Both the position numbers and the translations under genes were made by a program. A DNA stretch of 64,000 nucleotides from Terribium retamae. Its GTDB lineage: Bacteria; Pseudomonadota; Alphaproteobacteria; Rhizobiales; Rhizobiaceae. Where the stretch lies: the NCBI RefSeq assembly GCF_022347545.1, contig NZ_JAKREW010000017.1, positions 1-64,000 of the forward strand, read 5' to 3'. Of the stretch, positions 46,713 to 54,348 are shown piece by piece. The notes beneath the pieces were generated by a model. That model did no database searches. It saw only the letters and a list, made by a program, of their open reading frames with translations, and was not told the DNA's origin. How positions within the stretch are numbered: the first letter of the stretch is position 1; the number at the start of each line of letters is the position of its first letter.

Positions 46713-47207
46713 TTGCGGATCTTCATCCATAGATTGCAGATGCTGGTCCCGGTTGTGCCGCATAAAAAAGCTGGTTACCAGCCTGTCACCCTCATCGGCT
46801 GGGCCCAGCCGCCGAAATATGATGCTGAAAACAAGCGGCTTTACTGGGCCAAGGAGCTGAAATTCGGCAGCGATGCAAAGAACACATTGAATTATGATGT
46901 CCGCTTCCTGAATCGCGACGGTGTGCTGGTGATGAGCTATATCGCCTCGATGGATCAACTGCCGGCGGTCAACAGCAGCCTGCCGGACGTGTTGAGCAGC
47001 GTGAGCTTCGAACCAGGCAAACGGTATTCGGATTTTGTTCCTGGTGCCGACAAGGTGGCGGCGGTCGGCATCGGCGGACTGATCGCCGGCAAGGTCGCGG
47101 CAAAGACAGGCCTGTTCTTAGTCGCGCTGGCGTTCCTGAAGAAGTTCGGCATTGTTTTACTGCTGCCGCTTGCCTGGGTGTGGGGCAAGATCCGCGGTAC
47201 GGCTTGA
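46713..47207 (+). pseudogene. N-terminally truncated DUF2167 membrane protein
   Basis: The frame from about 46777 matches the C-terminal half of DUF2167 predicted membrane-anchored proteins: LIGWAQPPKYDAENKRLYWAKELKFG, LNYDVRFLNRDGVLVMSYIASMDQLP, PGADKVAAVGIGGLIAGKVAAKTGLFL and a C-terminal membrane helix. Family proteins are near 300 residues with a signal peptide and an N-terminal domain; both are missing. The ramB-type gene stops only 6 bp before this frame, so the missing half is not simply out of frame here. The first 22 codons (TTG 46713 on) look like unrelated sequence. Most likely a remnant left by a deletion. Confidence 0.75.
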
Positions 47208-47309
47208 GCACCCGCCGCCGGCGAGGATGCGGTGTTGGCACAGGCGCTGAAACTCGCGCAGTAGAGCCGTTCCGTCTGGCTCGGTAACCGCAAGACTGGC
47301 CTCACCCGG

Positions 47310-47879
47310 TCAGGTGTTAGGCAGGAGTTTGGCGAGGGCTGCCTCGATGAGTGAAGGGATCTTGGCCGGGTCATCCAGATAGCCACCCTCCAGCAAACCG
47401 TCCGACAGCGCGACGAGCAATCCGGCCGTCATCTCGGGAGACGGGTCGCCGCTGGCTGCACAGAGTTTCTGCAGGGTGTCGCGATACCACGCGCGGCGTG
47501 CATCGATGGCTTGCCGTACCGGACTGGCGCGCTCGGGATATTCTGCTGCCGCGTTGAGAAAGACGCAGCCCCGGTAGTCGGCATCGCTCGCGGCGTTGCC
47601 GATGCGTCCCAGGATCGCAGCGATCATCTCGCGCGGTGGCTGTGCCGGTAGCGCAGCGACATACGCACGTCCTGCACGATCCTGTTCTTCGATATGGGCG
47701 ACAACGAGATCATCCTTCGACGGGAAGTGCTTGTAGAACGTCGCCTTGGCCACGCCAGCCTCGGCGATGATGCGATCTATACCCACGGCATGGATGCCCT
47801 CGGCGTAGAAGAGCCGGCTTGCCGTATTCAGCAGGCGGCGGGCTGGTGGGATGTCGTTGATGTCAGCAGTCTTTTTCAT
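47310..47879 (-). CDS. TetR-family repressor
   Basis: A 189-residue TetR-type protein: helix-turn-helix GIDRIIAEAGVAKATFYKHFPSKDDLV (about 28-54) and a C-terminal dimer/ligand domain ending SLIEAALAKLLPNT. ATG 47879. Divergent from an NTF2/SnoaL-like gene; two copies of an ACAGAC-N2-GTCTGT operator lie in the 81-bp gap, which supports local autoregulation. The ligand is unknown. Confidence 0.9.
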   Translation of the reverse strand: MKKTADINDIPPARRLLNTASRLFYAEGIHAVGIDRIIAEAGVAKATFYKHFPSKDDLVVAHIEEQDRAGRAYVAALPAQPPREMIAAILGRIGNAASDADYRGCVFLNAAAEYPERASPVRQAIDARRAWYRDTLQKLCAASGDPSPEMTAGLLVALSDGLLEGGYLDDPAKIPSLIEAALAKLLPNT

Positions 47880-47883
47880 GGGA

Positions 47884-47936
47884 TTGACGCTAACAGACAG
47901 GTCTGTATATTTCAATTGGCAGACAGACCTGTCTGT
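47884..47936 (+). promoter_or_regulatory. promoter with twin TetR operators
   Basis: Plus-strand promoter TTGACG (47884-47889), 16-bp spacer, TATATT (47906-47911). Two palindromes ACAGAC-N2-GTCTGT lie at 47893-47906 and 47923-47936, centres 30 bp apart (about three helical turns). The first covers the spacer and the first base of the -10, the second lies just past the likely transcript start. This is a textbook repressor arrangement for the divergent TetR gene. Confidence 0.8.
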
Positions 47937-47960
47937 TCATGAGGTGCTTAGGAGGAAGAC

Positions 47961-48338
47961 ATGCAGTCGAACAACACACTTGAAATCATGCAGCGGTTCA
48001 ACCGGGCGTTCCAAGACCATGATCCAACGCTGCTGGACGAGCTGATCGCCGAGGACTGCGTGATGGAATCGATCCAGCCGGCGCCGAACGGTACTCGTTA
48101 CGAAGGTCGCGAAGCCTGTCTTGCCTTCTGGCAAGCCCTAGCCGCCGAGCGCGTTTCCCATTTCGATCTCGAAGATATTACGGCGATGGGTGACAGCGCA
48201 GTGATCCGTTGGCGCTTCAATTTCGGTGACGGCGGCTCGGTACGCGGCGTCAACCTGATGCGCGTGAGGGATGGCCTGATCGTGGAAGCGCTCGGCTATG
48301 CAAAATCCCCGGGACAAACGGCGCCCCTGCCGGAGTGA
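47961..48338 (+). CDS. NTF2/SnoaL-like protein
   Basis: A 125-residue single-domain protein of the NTF2-like fold: LEIMQRFNRAFQDHDPTLLDELIAEDCVMES, YEGREACLAFWQAL and VIRWRFNFGDG. Members are isomerases, hydrolases or ligand-binding proteins; no catalytic set can be named here. AGGAGGAAG precedes ATG 47961. Likely the only target of the divergent TetR repressor, so its induction should follow that ligand. Confidence 0.82.
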   Translation: MQSNNTLEIMQRFNRAFQDHDPTLLDELIAEDCVMESIQPAPNGTRYEGREACLAFWQALAAERVSHFDLEDITAMGDSAVIRWRFNFGDGGSVRGVNLMRVRDGLIVEALGYAKSPGQTAPLPE

Positions 48339-48383
48339 TCTCTCCCGGCTAGGCCGTCGCGGTCAGGCATTCATGCAGCAGCC

Positions 48384-48524
48384 TCATGAGTAGCCGCGCG
48401 TGAGATGCGCCTGTGACCGATAAGTCTCGTCGCGCATCAGTGCCGCATGCATTCTGGGCAGATTATAGGTCGGCAGCCGTTCCAACCAGTCGGCGAGCAG
48501 GTCGAAAGGCGTACGGAAGTTCTT
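48384..48524 (-). pseudogene. possible C-terminal remnant of a membrane desaturase-type gene
   Basis: A 46-codon minus-strand frame closed by TAA (48527-48525) upstream and TGA (48386-48384) at the end. It reads LLADWLERLPTYNLPRMHAALM, then RDETYRSQAHLTRGYS. The phrase P-x-YNLP-x-x-H is like the tail of membrane fatty-acid desaturases after the last His box. No start codon or other half is visible. The rest of the 365-bp gap 48339-48703 has no recognised gene. The family guess is weak. Confidence 0.3.
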
Positions 48525-48703
48525 TTATCGCAAGCGCCACCGTGTAGCTGGCAAGTGTTGCTTCAGGCTGGCTTAAGCAATCTGCCCGCCCCGGTTCTTG
48601 CGGCAAACGACGATCTTCTCCACGCTTTCGGACAATACCGAAAATCGGCAAATTCTGTCGCCTCCTACACAATGCGACAGCATCCGAAAAGCAATAGTGA
48701 TTC

Positions 48704-49642
48704 ATGAACGCCACAGTGTCCGCTCAACCATCGGCAACGCGCGAGGAACGCATCGGCTATCTGCTGGTGTTCCTGTCAGCGCTGATGTGGAGCCTCGGCG
48801 GCACCATTGCGCGCTTCATCGCGGTCGAAGACAGCTGGGCCGTGGTGTTCTGGCGCTCGATCTGGGCGGCTGCTTTCCTCATTGCCTTCATGGCATGGCG
48901 CGACGGACCACGTGGAACTCTGAAACTGTTCCGCGACATGGGATTGCCGGGTTTTGCGGTGGCTGTTTGTTTTGCCACCGCTTCGACCTGTTTCGTCGTC
49001 GCACTCGCCTACACCAAGGTCGCCAACATCCTGCTCATGCAGGCCGGTGTGCCGCTGTTGGCGGCCCTGCTGAGCTGGCTGCTGTTTCGCGAGAAAGTCT
49101 CGGTCGCGACCTGGGCGGCGATTGCGGGGGTGATTGTGGGCGTCGCCATCATGGTGTCGGAATCGCTCGGCGGTACGGTATCACCCATCGGCGATGGGTT
49201 GGCGCTGCTCATTGCCTTCATGTTCTCGGTCGCCACCGTGATCACCCGCCGCTTCGCCCAGGTGCGCATGACTCCGGCCACATGCCTCGGCACGATCTTC
49301 GCGGCTATTTTTGCGGCCTCGCAAGCCACGCAATTTGCGGTTTCGCCGCGCGACATGGGTTTCCTCTTTGCGTTCGGCGTCATCAATCTGGGTGTGGGCC
49401 TTGCCTTTTTCGCCACCGGCGCCCGGCTGATTCCGGCGGCGATCGCGGCTTTGCTCGGCACTTTCGAGCCGATACTCGGGCCGATCTGGGTCTGGCTCGT
49501 GCATGGCGAGGTGCCATCCACCCGCACTTTGGTCGGCGGCATCGTCGTCGTCGTTGCGCTGTTTGTCCATATCGGACTGGAGCTCAGGCGGCAGTCGCGT
49601 CCCGGGCGGCCCGGCACAACGGGAATCCCGTCACCCACCTGA
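48704..49642 (+). CDS. EamA/DMT-family transporter
   Basis: A 312-residue protein with ten predicted membrane helices in two EamA repeats (first repeat SALMWSLGGTIARFIA to LLFREKVSVATWAAIAGV; second from DGLALLIAFMFSVATV to WVWLVHGEVPSTRTLVGG). It is likely an exporter of amino acids or other small metabolites, with no substrate evident. ATG 48704; the ribosome binding site is weak. The neighbours are unrelated. Confidence 0.87.
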   Translation: MNATVSAQPSATREERIGYLLVFLSALMWSLGGTIARFIAVEDSWAVVFWRSIWAAAFLIAFMAWRDGPRGTLKLFRDMGLPGFAVAVCFATASTCFVVALAYTKVANILLMQAGVPLLAALLSWLLFREKVSVATWAAIAGVIVGVAIMVSESLGGTVSPIGDGLALLIAFMFSVATVITRRFAQVRMTPATCLGTIFAAIFAASQATQFAVSPRDMGFLFAFGVINLGVGLAFFATGARLIPAAIAALLGTFEPILGPIWVWLVHGEVPSTRTLVGGIVVVVALFVHIGLELRRQSRPGRPGTTGIPSPT

Positions 49643-50081
49643 CACGTTGCAAACTTATGGATTCGCCTGTCTCCGCGATCGACGTCGGTTCGACTTTTCG
49701 TGCCGAGGATCGCGGCATGGCGAGATTTGATTGTCAGGAGCGATTGGAACATCTTTGCCCATTGACAAGCCTGCTGCGCGACGGGCAGGCTGGGAATACG
49801 GCAACAACAAGACAGGCGCATCTTGCCACGTGACACAGCCGGCCAAACCAGGACCGAGCCCCGCCGCCATAGGCCGCCACTCAGGCTGCAACGGGCGGTA
49901 ATCCATCCAGGCAGTACCGCGCCTAGCAGCGCCTCTTTCTATCGCACAGATCTCCGACGTCCCGGCTTGCGCGGGTCGTTAGCGTCGTGCGTTGCGGCAA
50001 CGCCGTTCACCGATCTATGCCGTCGGATGGCCTCGATGCCATCCGTCGGCGAGGGAACACTGACAAAGGGAGTATGAAGAA
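49643..50081 (+). promoter_or_regulatory. 439-bp leader region of the pot operon
   Basis: No gene found. Near its end a 12-bp stem with one mismatch (CCGTCGGATGGC 50020-50031, GCCATCCGTCGG 50038-50049) stands 33 bases before the potF start, in the likely 5' leader, just ahead of the AAAGGGAG site. It could affect translation of potF. A hairpin GCCTGC/GCAGGC (about 49769-49793) lies after the EamA gene. Confidence 0.5.
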
Positions 50082-51182
50082 ATGATCCGCAAAGCGATTT
50101 GGCTGGCGGCTACGGCCGTGCTGTTGACGTTGCCCACGGCAGGGGCCCAGGCCCAGGAGCGCGTCGTCAACGTCTACAACTGGTCCGACTACATCGATCA
50201 GTCGATCATCGCCGACTTCACCAAGGAAACCGGCATCAAGGTCGTCTATGACGTCTACGACTCGAATGAGATCCTGGAGACCAAGCTGCTGGCTGGCGGC
50301 TCGGGTTATGACGTGGTCGTCCCGACCGCCACGCCATTCCTGGTGCGGCAGATTGCAGCCGGCGTCTACCAGAAGCTCGACAAGTCGAAGCTGCCGAACC
50401 TGAAGAACATGTGGGACGTCGTCCAGGAGCGTGTCGCGGCCTTCGATCCGGGCAACGAATATTCGGTCAACTACATGTGGGGCACCACCGGCATCGGCTA
50501 CAACACCAAGAAGATCAAGGAGGCGCTCGGCGTCGACGCGATCGATAGCTGGGATACGGTGTTCAAGCCGGAGAATCTCGCCAAGCTCAAGGATTGCGGC
50601 GTGATGATGCTGGATTCGCCCACCGACATTCTGCCGACCGCGCTCAACTATCTGAAGATCGACCCGAACTCGAACTCGGCGGAAGATCTTGCCAAGGCGG
50701 AAGAGCTGATGCTGAGCATCCGCCCGTCGGTCCGCAAATTCCACTCGTCCGAGTATATCAATGCGCTGGCCAATGGCGACATCTGCCTGGCCGTCGGCTT
50801 CTCGGGGGACCTGTTCCAGGCACGCAACCGCGCCGAGGAGGCCAAGGCGGGCGTAGAAATCGCCTATACGATCCCGAAGGAAGGCGCGGAAATGTGGTTC
50901 GACCAGATGGCAATCCCGGCGGATGCCAAGCACGTGCCGGAAGCGCTCGAATTCATCAACTACATGATGAAGCCCGAAGTGATCGCCAAGTCGACGGACT
51001 ATGTCTACTACGCCAATGGCAACAAGGCATCGCAGCCGCTGATCAACAAGGAGATCACCGGCGATCCCACGATCTACCCCGATGAAGAGACGATGAAGAA
51101 GCTCTTCACCGTCAAGCCATATGACCCCAAGACCCAGCGCACCATTACGCGCATCTGGACCAAGGTCGTCACGGGACAATAA
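50082..51182 (+). CDS. potF: polyamine ABC transporter, substrate-binding protein
   Basis: A 366-residue PotD/PotF-type periplasmic protein: signal peptide of about 24 residues ending AQA, then VVNVYNWSDYIDQSIIADFTKETGIKVVYDVYDSNE, which is the family start, and SVNYMWGTTGIGYN. The acidic/aromatic pocket residues fit putrescine or spermidine binding. AAAGGGAG lies before ATG 50082. A terminator-like hairpin after it may let it be made in excess over the membrane parts. Works with PotGHI. Confidence 0.92.
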   Translation: MIRKAIWLAATAVLLTLPTAGAQAQERVVNVYNWSDYIDQSIIADFTKETGIKVVYDVYDSNEILETKLLAGGSGYDVVVPTATPFLVRQIAAGVYQKLDKSKLPNLKNMWDVVQERVAAFDPGNEYSVNYMWGTTGIGYNTKKIKEALGVDAIDSWDTVFKPENLAKLKDCGVMMLDSPTDILPTALNYLKIDPNSNSAEDLAKAEELMLSIRPSVRKFHSSEYINALANGDICLAVGFSGDLFQARNRAEEAKAGVEIAYTIPKEGAEMWFDQMAIPADAKHVPEALEFINYMMKPEVIAKSTDYVYYANGNKASQPLINKEITGDPTIYPDEETMKKLFTVKPYDPKTQRTITRIWTKVVTGQ

Positions 51183-51193
51183 GCATGCGAGAC

Positions 51194-51223
51194 CCCGGCA
51201 GCCAGGCTGCCGGGGTTCTTTTC
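51194..51223 (+). terminator. terminator-like hairpin between potF and potG
   Basis: CCCCGGCAG (51194-51202), 5-base loop, CTGCCGGGG (51208-51216), then TTCTTTT. It fits a partial terminator or 3' stabiliser that lowers expression of potGHI relative to potF. Confidence 0.78.
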
Positions 51224-51364
51224 AGAGCGCCGCGCGTCCACCCGGATGCGCAAGGACGCCGATATTTTGATTTGACGCATGACGGGCGGCGCTGCCGCCT
51301 CGTTTCTGAAATCGATGCCGATTTCGGGAGCATGCGCCAGGGGACATGAGAACGGAGTGGGACA

Positions 51365-52504
51365 ATGAAATCGCTTGGCAGCATTCGCAGGGACTTTGCG
51401 CCATGGAACGATCCGAACGCCAAGCCCTATATCCGGTTCGAGGACGTCACCAAGCGTTTCGGTGACTTCACCGCCGTCAACAATCTGTCTCTGACCATCT
51501 ATGAACGCGAATTCTTCGCACTGCTTGGCGCGTCGGGCTGCGGCAAGTCCACGTTGCTGCGCATGCTGGCCGGTTTCGAGCAGCCGACTTCCGGCCGCAT
51601 CCTGCTCGACGGCGAGAACCTCGCCGGCATTCCGCCCTACCGGCGCCCGGTAAACATGATGTTCCAGTCCTATGCGTTGTTCCCGCACATGACTGTCGAA
51701 AAGAACATCGCCTTCGGCCTGAAGCAGGAAGGCATGCCCAAGGCCGATATCGAAAAACGCGTTACCGAGATGCTGAAGCTGGTAAAGCTCGAGCCATTCG
51801 CCAAGCGCAAGCCGCATCAGCTCTCGGGTGGCCAGCGCCAGCGCGTCGCGCTTGCGCGCTCCGTCGCCAAGCGCCCGAAGGTGCTGCTGCTCGATGAGCC
51901 GCTCGGTGCGCTCGACAAGAAGCTGCGCGAAGAGACCCAGTTCGAACTGATGGACCTGCAGCAGGAACTCGGCCTCACCTTCGTCGTCGTCACCCACGAC
52001 CAGGAGGAGGCCATGACCATGGCAGATCGCATTGCCATCATGGACAAGGGCGAGGTCATGCAGGTGGCGACGCCGGCTGAGGTTTACGAAGCGCCAAGCT
52101 CGCGCTTCGTCGCCAATTTCGTCGGCAATGTGAACATGTTCGAGGGCAAGGTCGCCGAGCGCACCGACAAGACCGCGACGATAACCGGTTCCACCGGCGC
52201 GCAGATCGTGGTCGAAAACGCCGGCGAAGCCAAGGCCGGTGCCGACGTCGCCTTTGCCATCCGACCCGAGAAGATCAAGGTGTCGTCAGCCAAGCCCGAA
52301 GGCTCGGTCAATGCACTGGAAGGCGAGGTCTACGACATCGCCTATCTCGGCGACATGACGGTCTACCATGTGCGCCTGACAGACGGCCAGATCGTGCGCG
52401 CCCAGAGCATGAACGCCGCCCGCGTCTCCGATGACCCGTTGACCTGGAACGATCGCGCCTGGGTCTCGTTCCGGCCTGATGCCGGCGTCGTGTTGATGCA
52501 ATAA
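51365..52504 (+). CDS. potG: polyamine ABC transporter, ATPase
   Basis: A 379-residue PotA/PotG-type ATPase: Walker A GASGCGKST (about 55-63), signature LSGGQRQR, Walker B LLLDEPLGALD, VTHDQEEAMTMADR, and a TOBE domain with FAIRPEKIKV. GGAGTGGG before ATG 51365. It drives PotHI. Confidence 0.92.
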   Translation: MKSLGSIRRDFAPWNDPNAKPYIRFEDVTKRFGDFTAVNNLSLTIYEREFFALLGASGCGKSTLLRMLAGFEQPTSGRILLDGENLAGIPPYRRPVNMMFQSYALFPHMTVEKNIAFGLKQEGMPKADIEKRVTEMLKLVKLEPFAKRKPHQLSGGQRQRVALARSVAKRPKVLLLDEPLGALDKKLREETQFELMDLQQELGLTFVVVTHDQEEAMTMADRIAIMDKGEVMQVATPAEVYEAPSSRFVANFVGNVNMFEGKVAERTDKTATITGSTGAQIVVENAGEAKAGADVAFAIRPEKIKVSSAKPEGSVNALEGEVYDIAYLGDMTVYHVRLTDGQIVRAQSMNAARVSDDPLTWNDRAWVSFRPDAGVVLMQ

Positions 52505-52514
52505 GGGGGCGATC

Positions 52515-53483
52515 ATGGCAGGTGCTACCCTTTCGGCTCCCACAACCGCGAACGGCGCCGCCGCGGCGCAGGCGACCCAGCAGCCCACCAGCTTCACGGG
52601 CAAGCTGGTCATCATCATTCCTTATACCTTCCTGCTGGTCTTCTTCCTCGTTCCTTTCTTCATCGTCTTCAAGATATCGCTGTCGCAGGTGGCGATCGCG
52701 ATGCCGCCCTATACGCCTGCGCTGGATTTCAGCGGCGGCATCTCCGGTGTTTTCAGCCAGCTGAAGGAGCTGAGCTTCGACAACTACGTCTTCCTCACGG
52801 AAGATCCGCTTTACTTCAATGCCTACGTCACCAGCGTCATCGTTGCGGGCATATCGACCTTGCTGACGCTGCTCGTCGGCTATCCGATCGCCTATGGCAT
52901 GTCGCGGGCACCGGCGACGCTGAGGCCGACGCTGCTGATGCTGGTCATCCTGCCGTTCTGGACGTCGTTTCTGATCCGCGTCTATGCCTGGATCGGCATC
53001 CTGAAGCCGGAAGGGTTGCTCAATCAGTTGCTGCTGAGCACCGGTATCATCAGCGAGCCGCTGATCATCCTCAACACCTATACGGCGATCTTCATCGGCA
53101 TCGTCTACTCCTACCTGCCGTTCATGGTGCTGCCGCTCTATTCGGCATTGGAGAAAATGGACTATTCGCTGATCGAGGCGGCGCAGGACCTCGGCTGCCC
53201 GCCCATCACCGCCTTCTGGAAAATCACCTTCCCGCTTTCGCTGCCGGGCGTTCTGGCTGGCTGCCTGCTGGTCTTCATTCCCGCCGTCGGCGAGTTCGTC
53301 ATTCCCGACCTGCTCGGCGGTTCGCAGACGCTGATGATCGGCCGAACGCTCTGGAACGAGTTCAACGCCAACCGGGATTGGCCGGTGTCGTCCGCGGTGG
53401 CGGTATTGCTGCTGCTGGTGTTGATCATTCCGATCGTCATCTTCCAGCACGCCCAGGCACGTGCTCAGGAACAGGGGCGCTGA
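52515..53483 (+). CDS. potH: polyamine ABC transporter, permease 1
   Basis: A 322-residue permease with six helices after an Ala/Thr-rich cytoplasmic head and the coupling motif EAAQDLGCPPITAFWKITFPLSLPG. It pairs with PotI. Start 10 bp after potG; its TGA is one base before the potI ATG. Confidence 0.92.
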   Translation: MAGATLSAPTTANGAAAAQATQQPTSFTGKLVIIIPYTFLLVFFLVPFFIVFKISLSQVAIAMPPYTPALDFSGGISGVFSQLKELSFDNYVFLTEDPLYFNAYVTSVIVAGISTLLTLLVGYPIAYGMSRAPATLRPTLLMLVILPFWTSFLIRVYAWIGILKPEGLLNQLLLSTGIISEPLIILNTYTAIFIGIVYSYLPFMVLPLYSALEKMDYSLIEAAQDLGCPPITAFWKITFPLSLPGVLAGCLLVFIPAVGEFVIPDLLGGSQTLMIGRTLWNEFNANRDWPVSSAVAVLLLLVLIIPIVIFQHAQARAQEQGR

Positions 53484-53484
53484 C

Positions 53485-54303
53485 ATGAACACGACCTGGA
53501 GCCGTTTCAACATCACTTCCGTCACCCTGGGCTTTGCGTTCCTCTACCTGCCCATCGTGCTTCTGGTGATCTTTTCCTTCAACGAATCCAAGCTGGTCAC
53601 CGTCTGGGGTGGCTTCTCGACCAAATGGTACGTGTCGCTGTTCCAGAACAAGGCACTGATCGACGCCGCCTGGGTGACCATTCGCGTCGGCCTGATCTCG
53701 GCCACGGTGGCGACGGTACTGGGCACGATGGCAGCGCTTGCACTGACCCGCTACACGCGCTTTCGCGGCCGTGTGCTGTTTTCCGGCATGGTGTTTGCGC
53801 CACTGGTCATGCCGGAAGTCATCACCGGCCTGTCGCTGCTCTTGCTGTTCGTGGCGATCGGCCTCGATCGCGGGTTCCTGACCCTGACGCTGGCGCATAT
53901 CTCCTTCACCATGTGCTTCGTCGCGGTGGTGGTGCAGTCGCGCCTCGTCACGTTCGACCGGTCGCTGGAAGAAGCCGCAATGGATCTCGGCGCAACACCG
54001 GTGGCGACCTTCTTCCAGGTGACGCTGCCGGTCATCCTGCCGGCCATCGTGTCGGGCTGGATGCTTGCCTTCACTTTGTCTCTGGACGATCTGGTGACGT
54101 CGTCCTTCACCTCGGGCCCCGGTGCAACGACGCTGCCGATGAAGATCTATAGTCAGGTCCGCCTCGGCGTCACGCCGGAGATCAACGCCGCCTGTACGAT
54201 CCTGATCGCCATCGTTGCTACCGGCGTCATCATCGCTTCGATCGTCAACAAGCGGCGCGAAGTGCAACGCCAGCGAGACGAGCAGGCAGCGCAGCGGGGA
54301 TAG
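53485..54303 (+). CDS. potI: polyamine ABC transporter, permease 2
   Basis: A 272-residue permease: six helices and coupling motif EEAAMDLGATPVATFFQVTLPVILP. ATG 53485 follows the potH stop by one base with AGGGGC before it. Last gene of the operon, ended by the terminator at 54323-54348. Confidence 0.92.
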   Translation: MNTTWSRFNITSVTLGFAFLYLPIVLLVIFSFNESKLVTVWGGFSTKWYVSLFQNKALIDAAWVTIRVGLISATVATVLGTMAALALTRYTRFRGRVLFSGMVFAPLVMPEVITGLSLLLLFVAIGLDRGFLTLTLAHISFTMCFVAVVVQSRLVTFDRSLEEAAMDLGATPVATFFQVTLPVILPAIVSGWMLAFTLSLDDLVTSSFTSGPGATTLPMKIYSQVRLGVTPEINAACTILIAIVATGVIIASIVNKRREVQRQRDEQAAQRG

Positions 54304-54322
54304 CTCTGCCGGTTTGAAAGTG

Positions 54323-54348
54323 AAAAGGCAGCCTGGGCTGCCTTTTTT
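54323..54348. terminator. terminator after potI and asmA
   Basis: AAAAGGCAGC (54323-54332), CTGG loop, GCTGCCTTTT (54337-54346) with A- and T-runs, so it serves both converging genes. The asmA stop codon lies in its edge. Confidence 0.88.
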
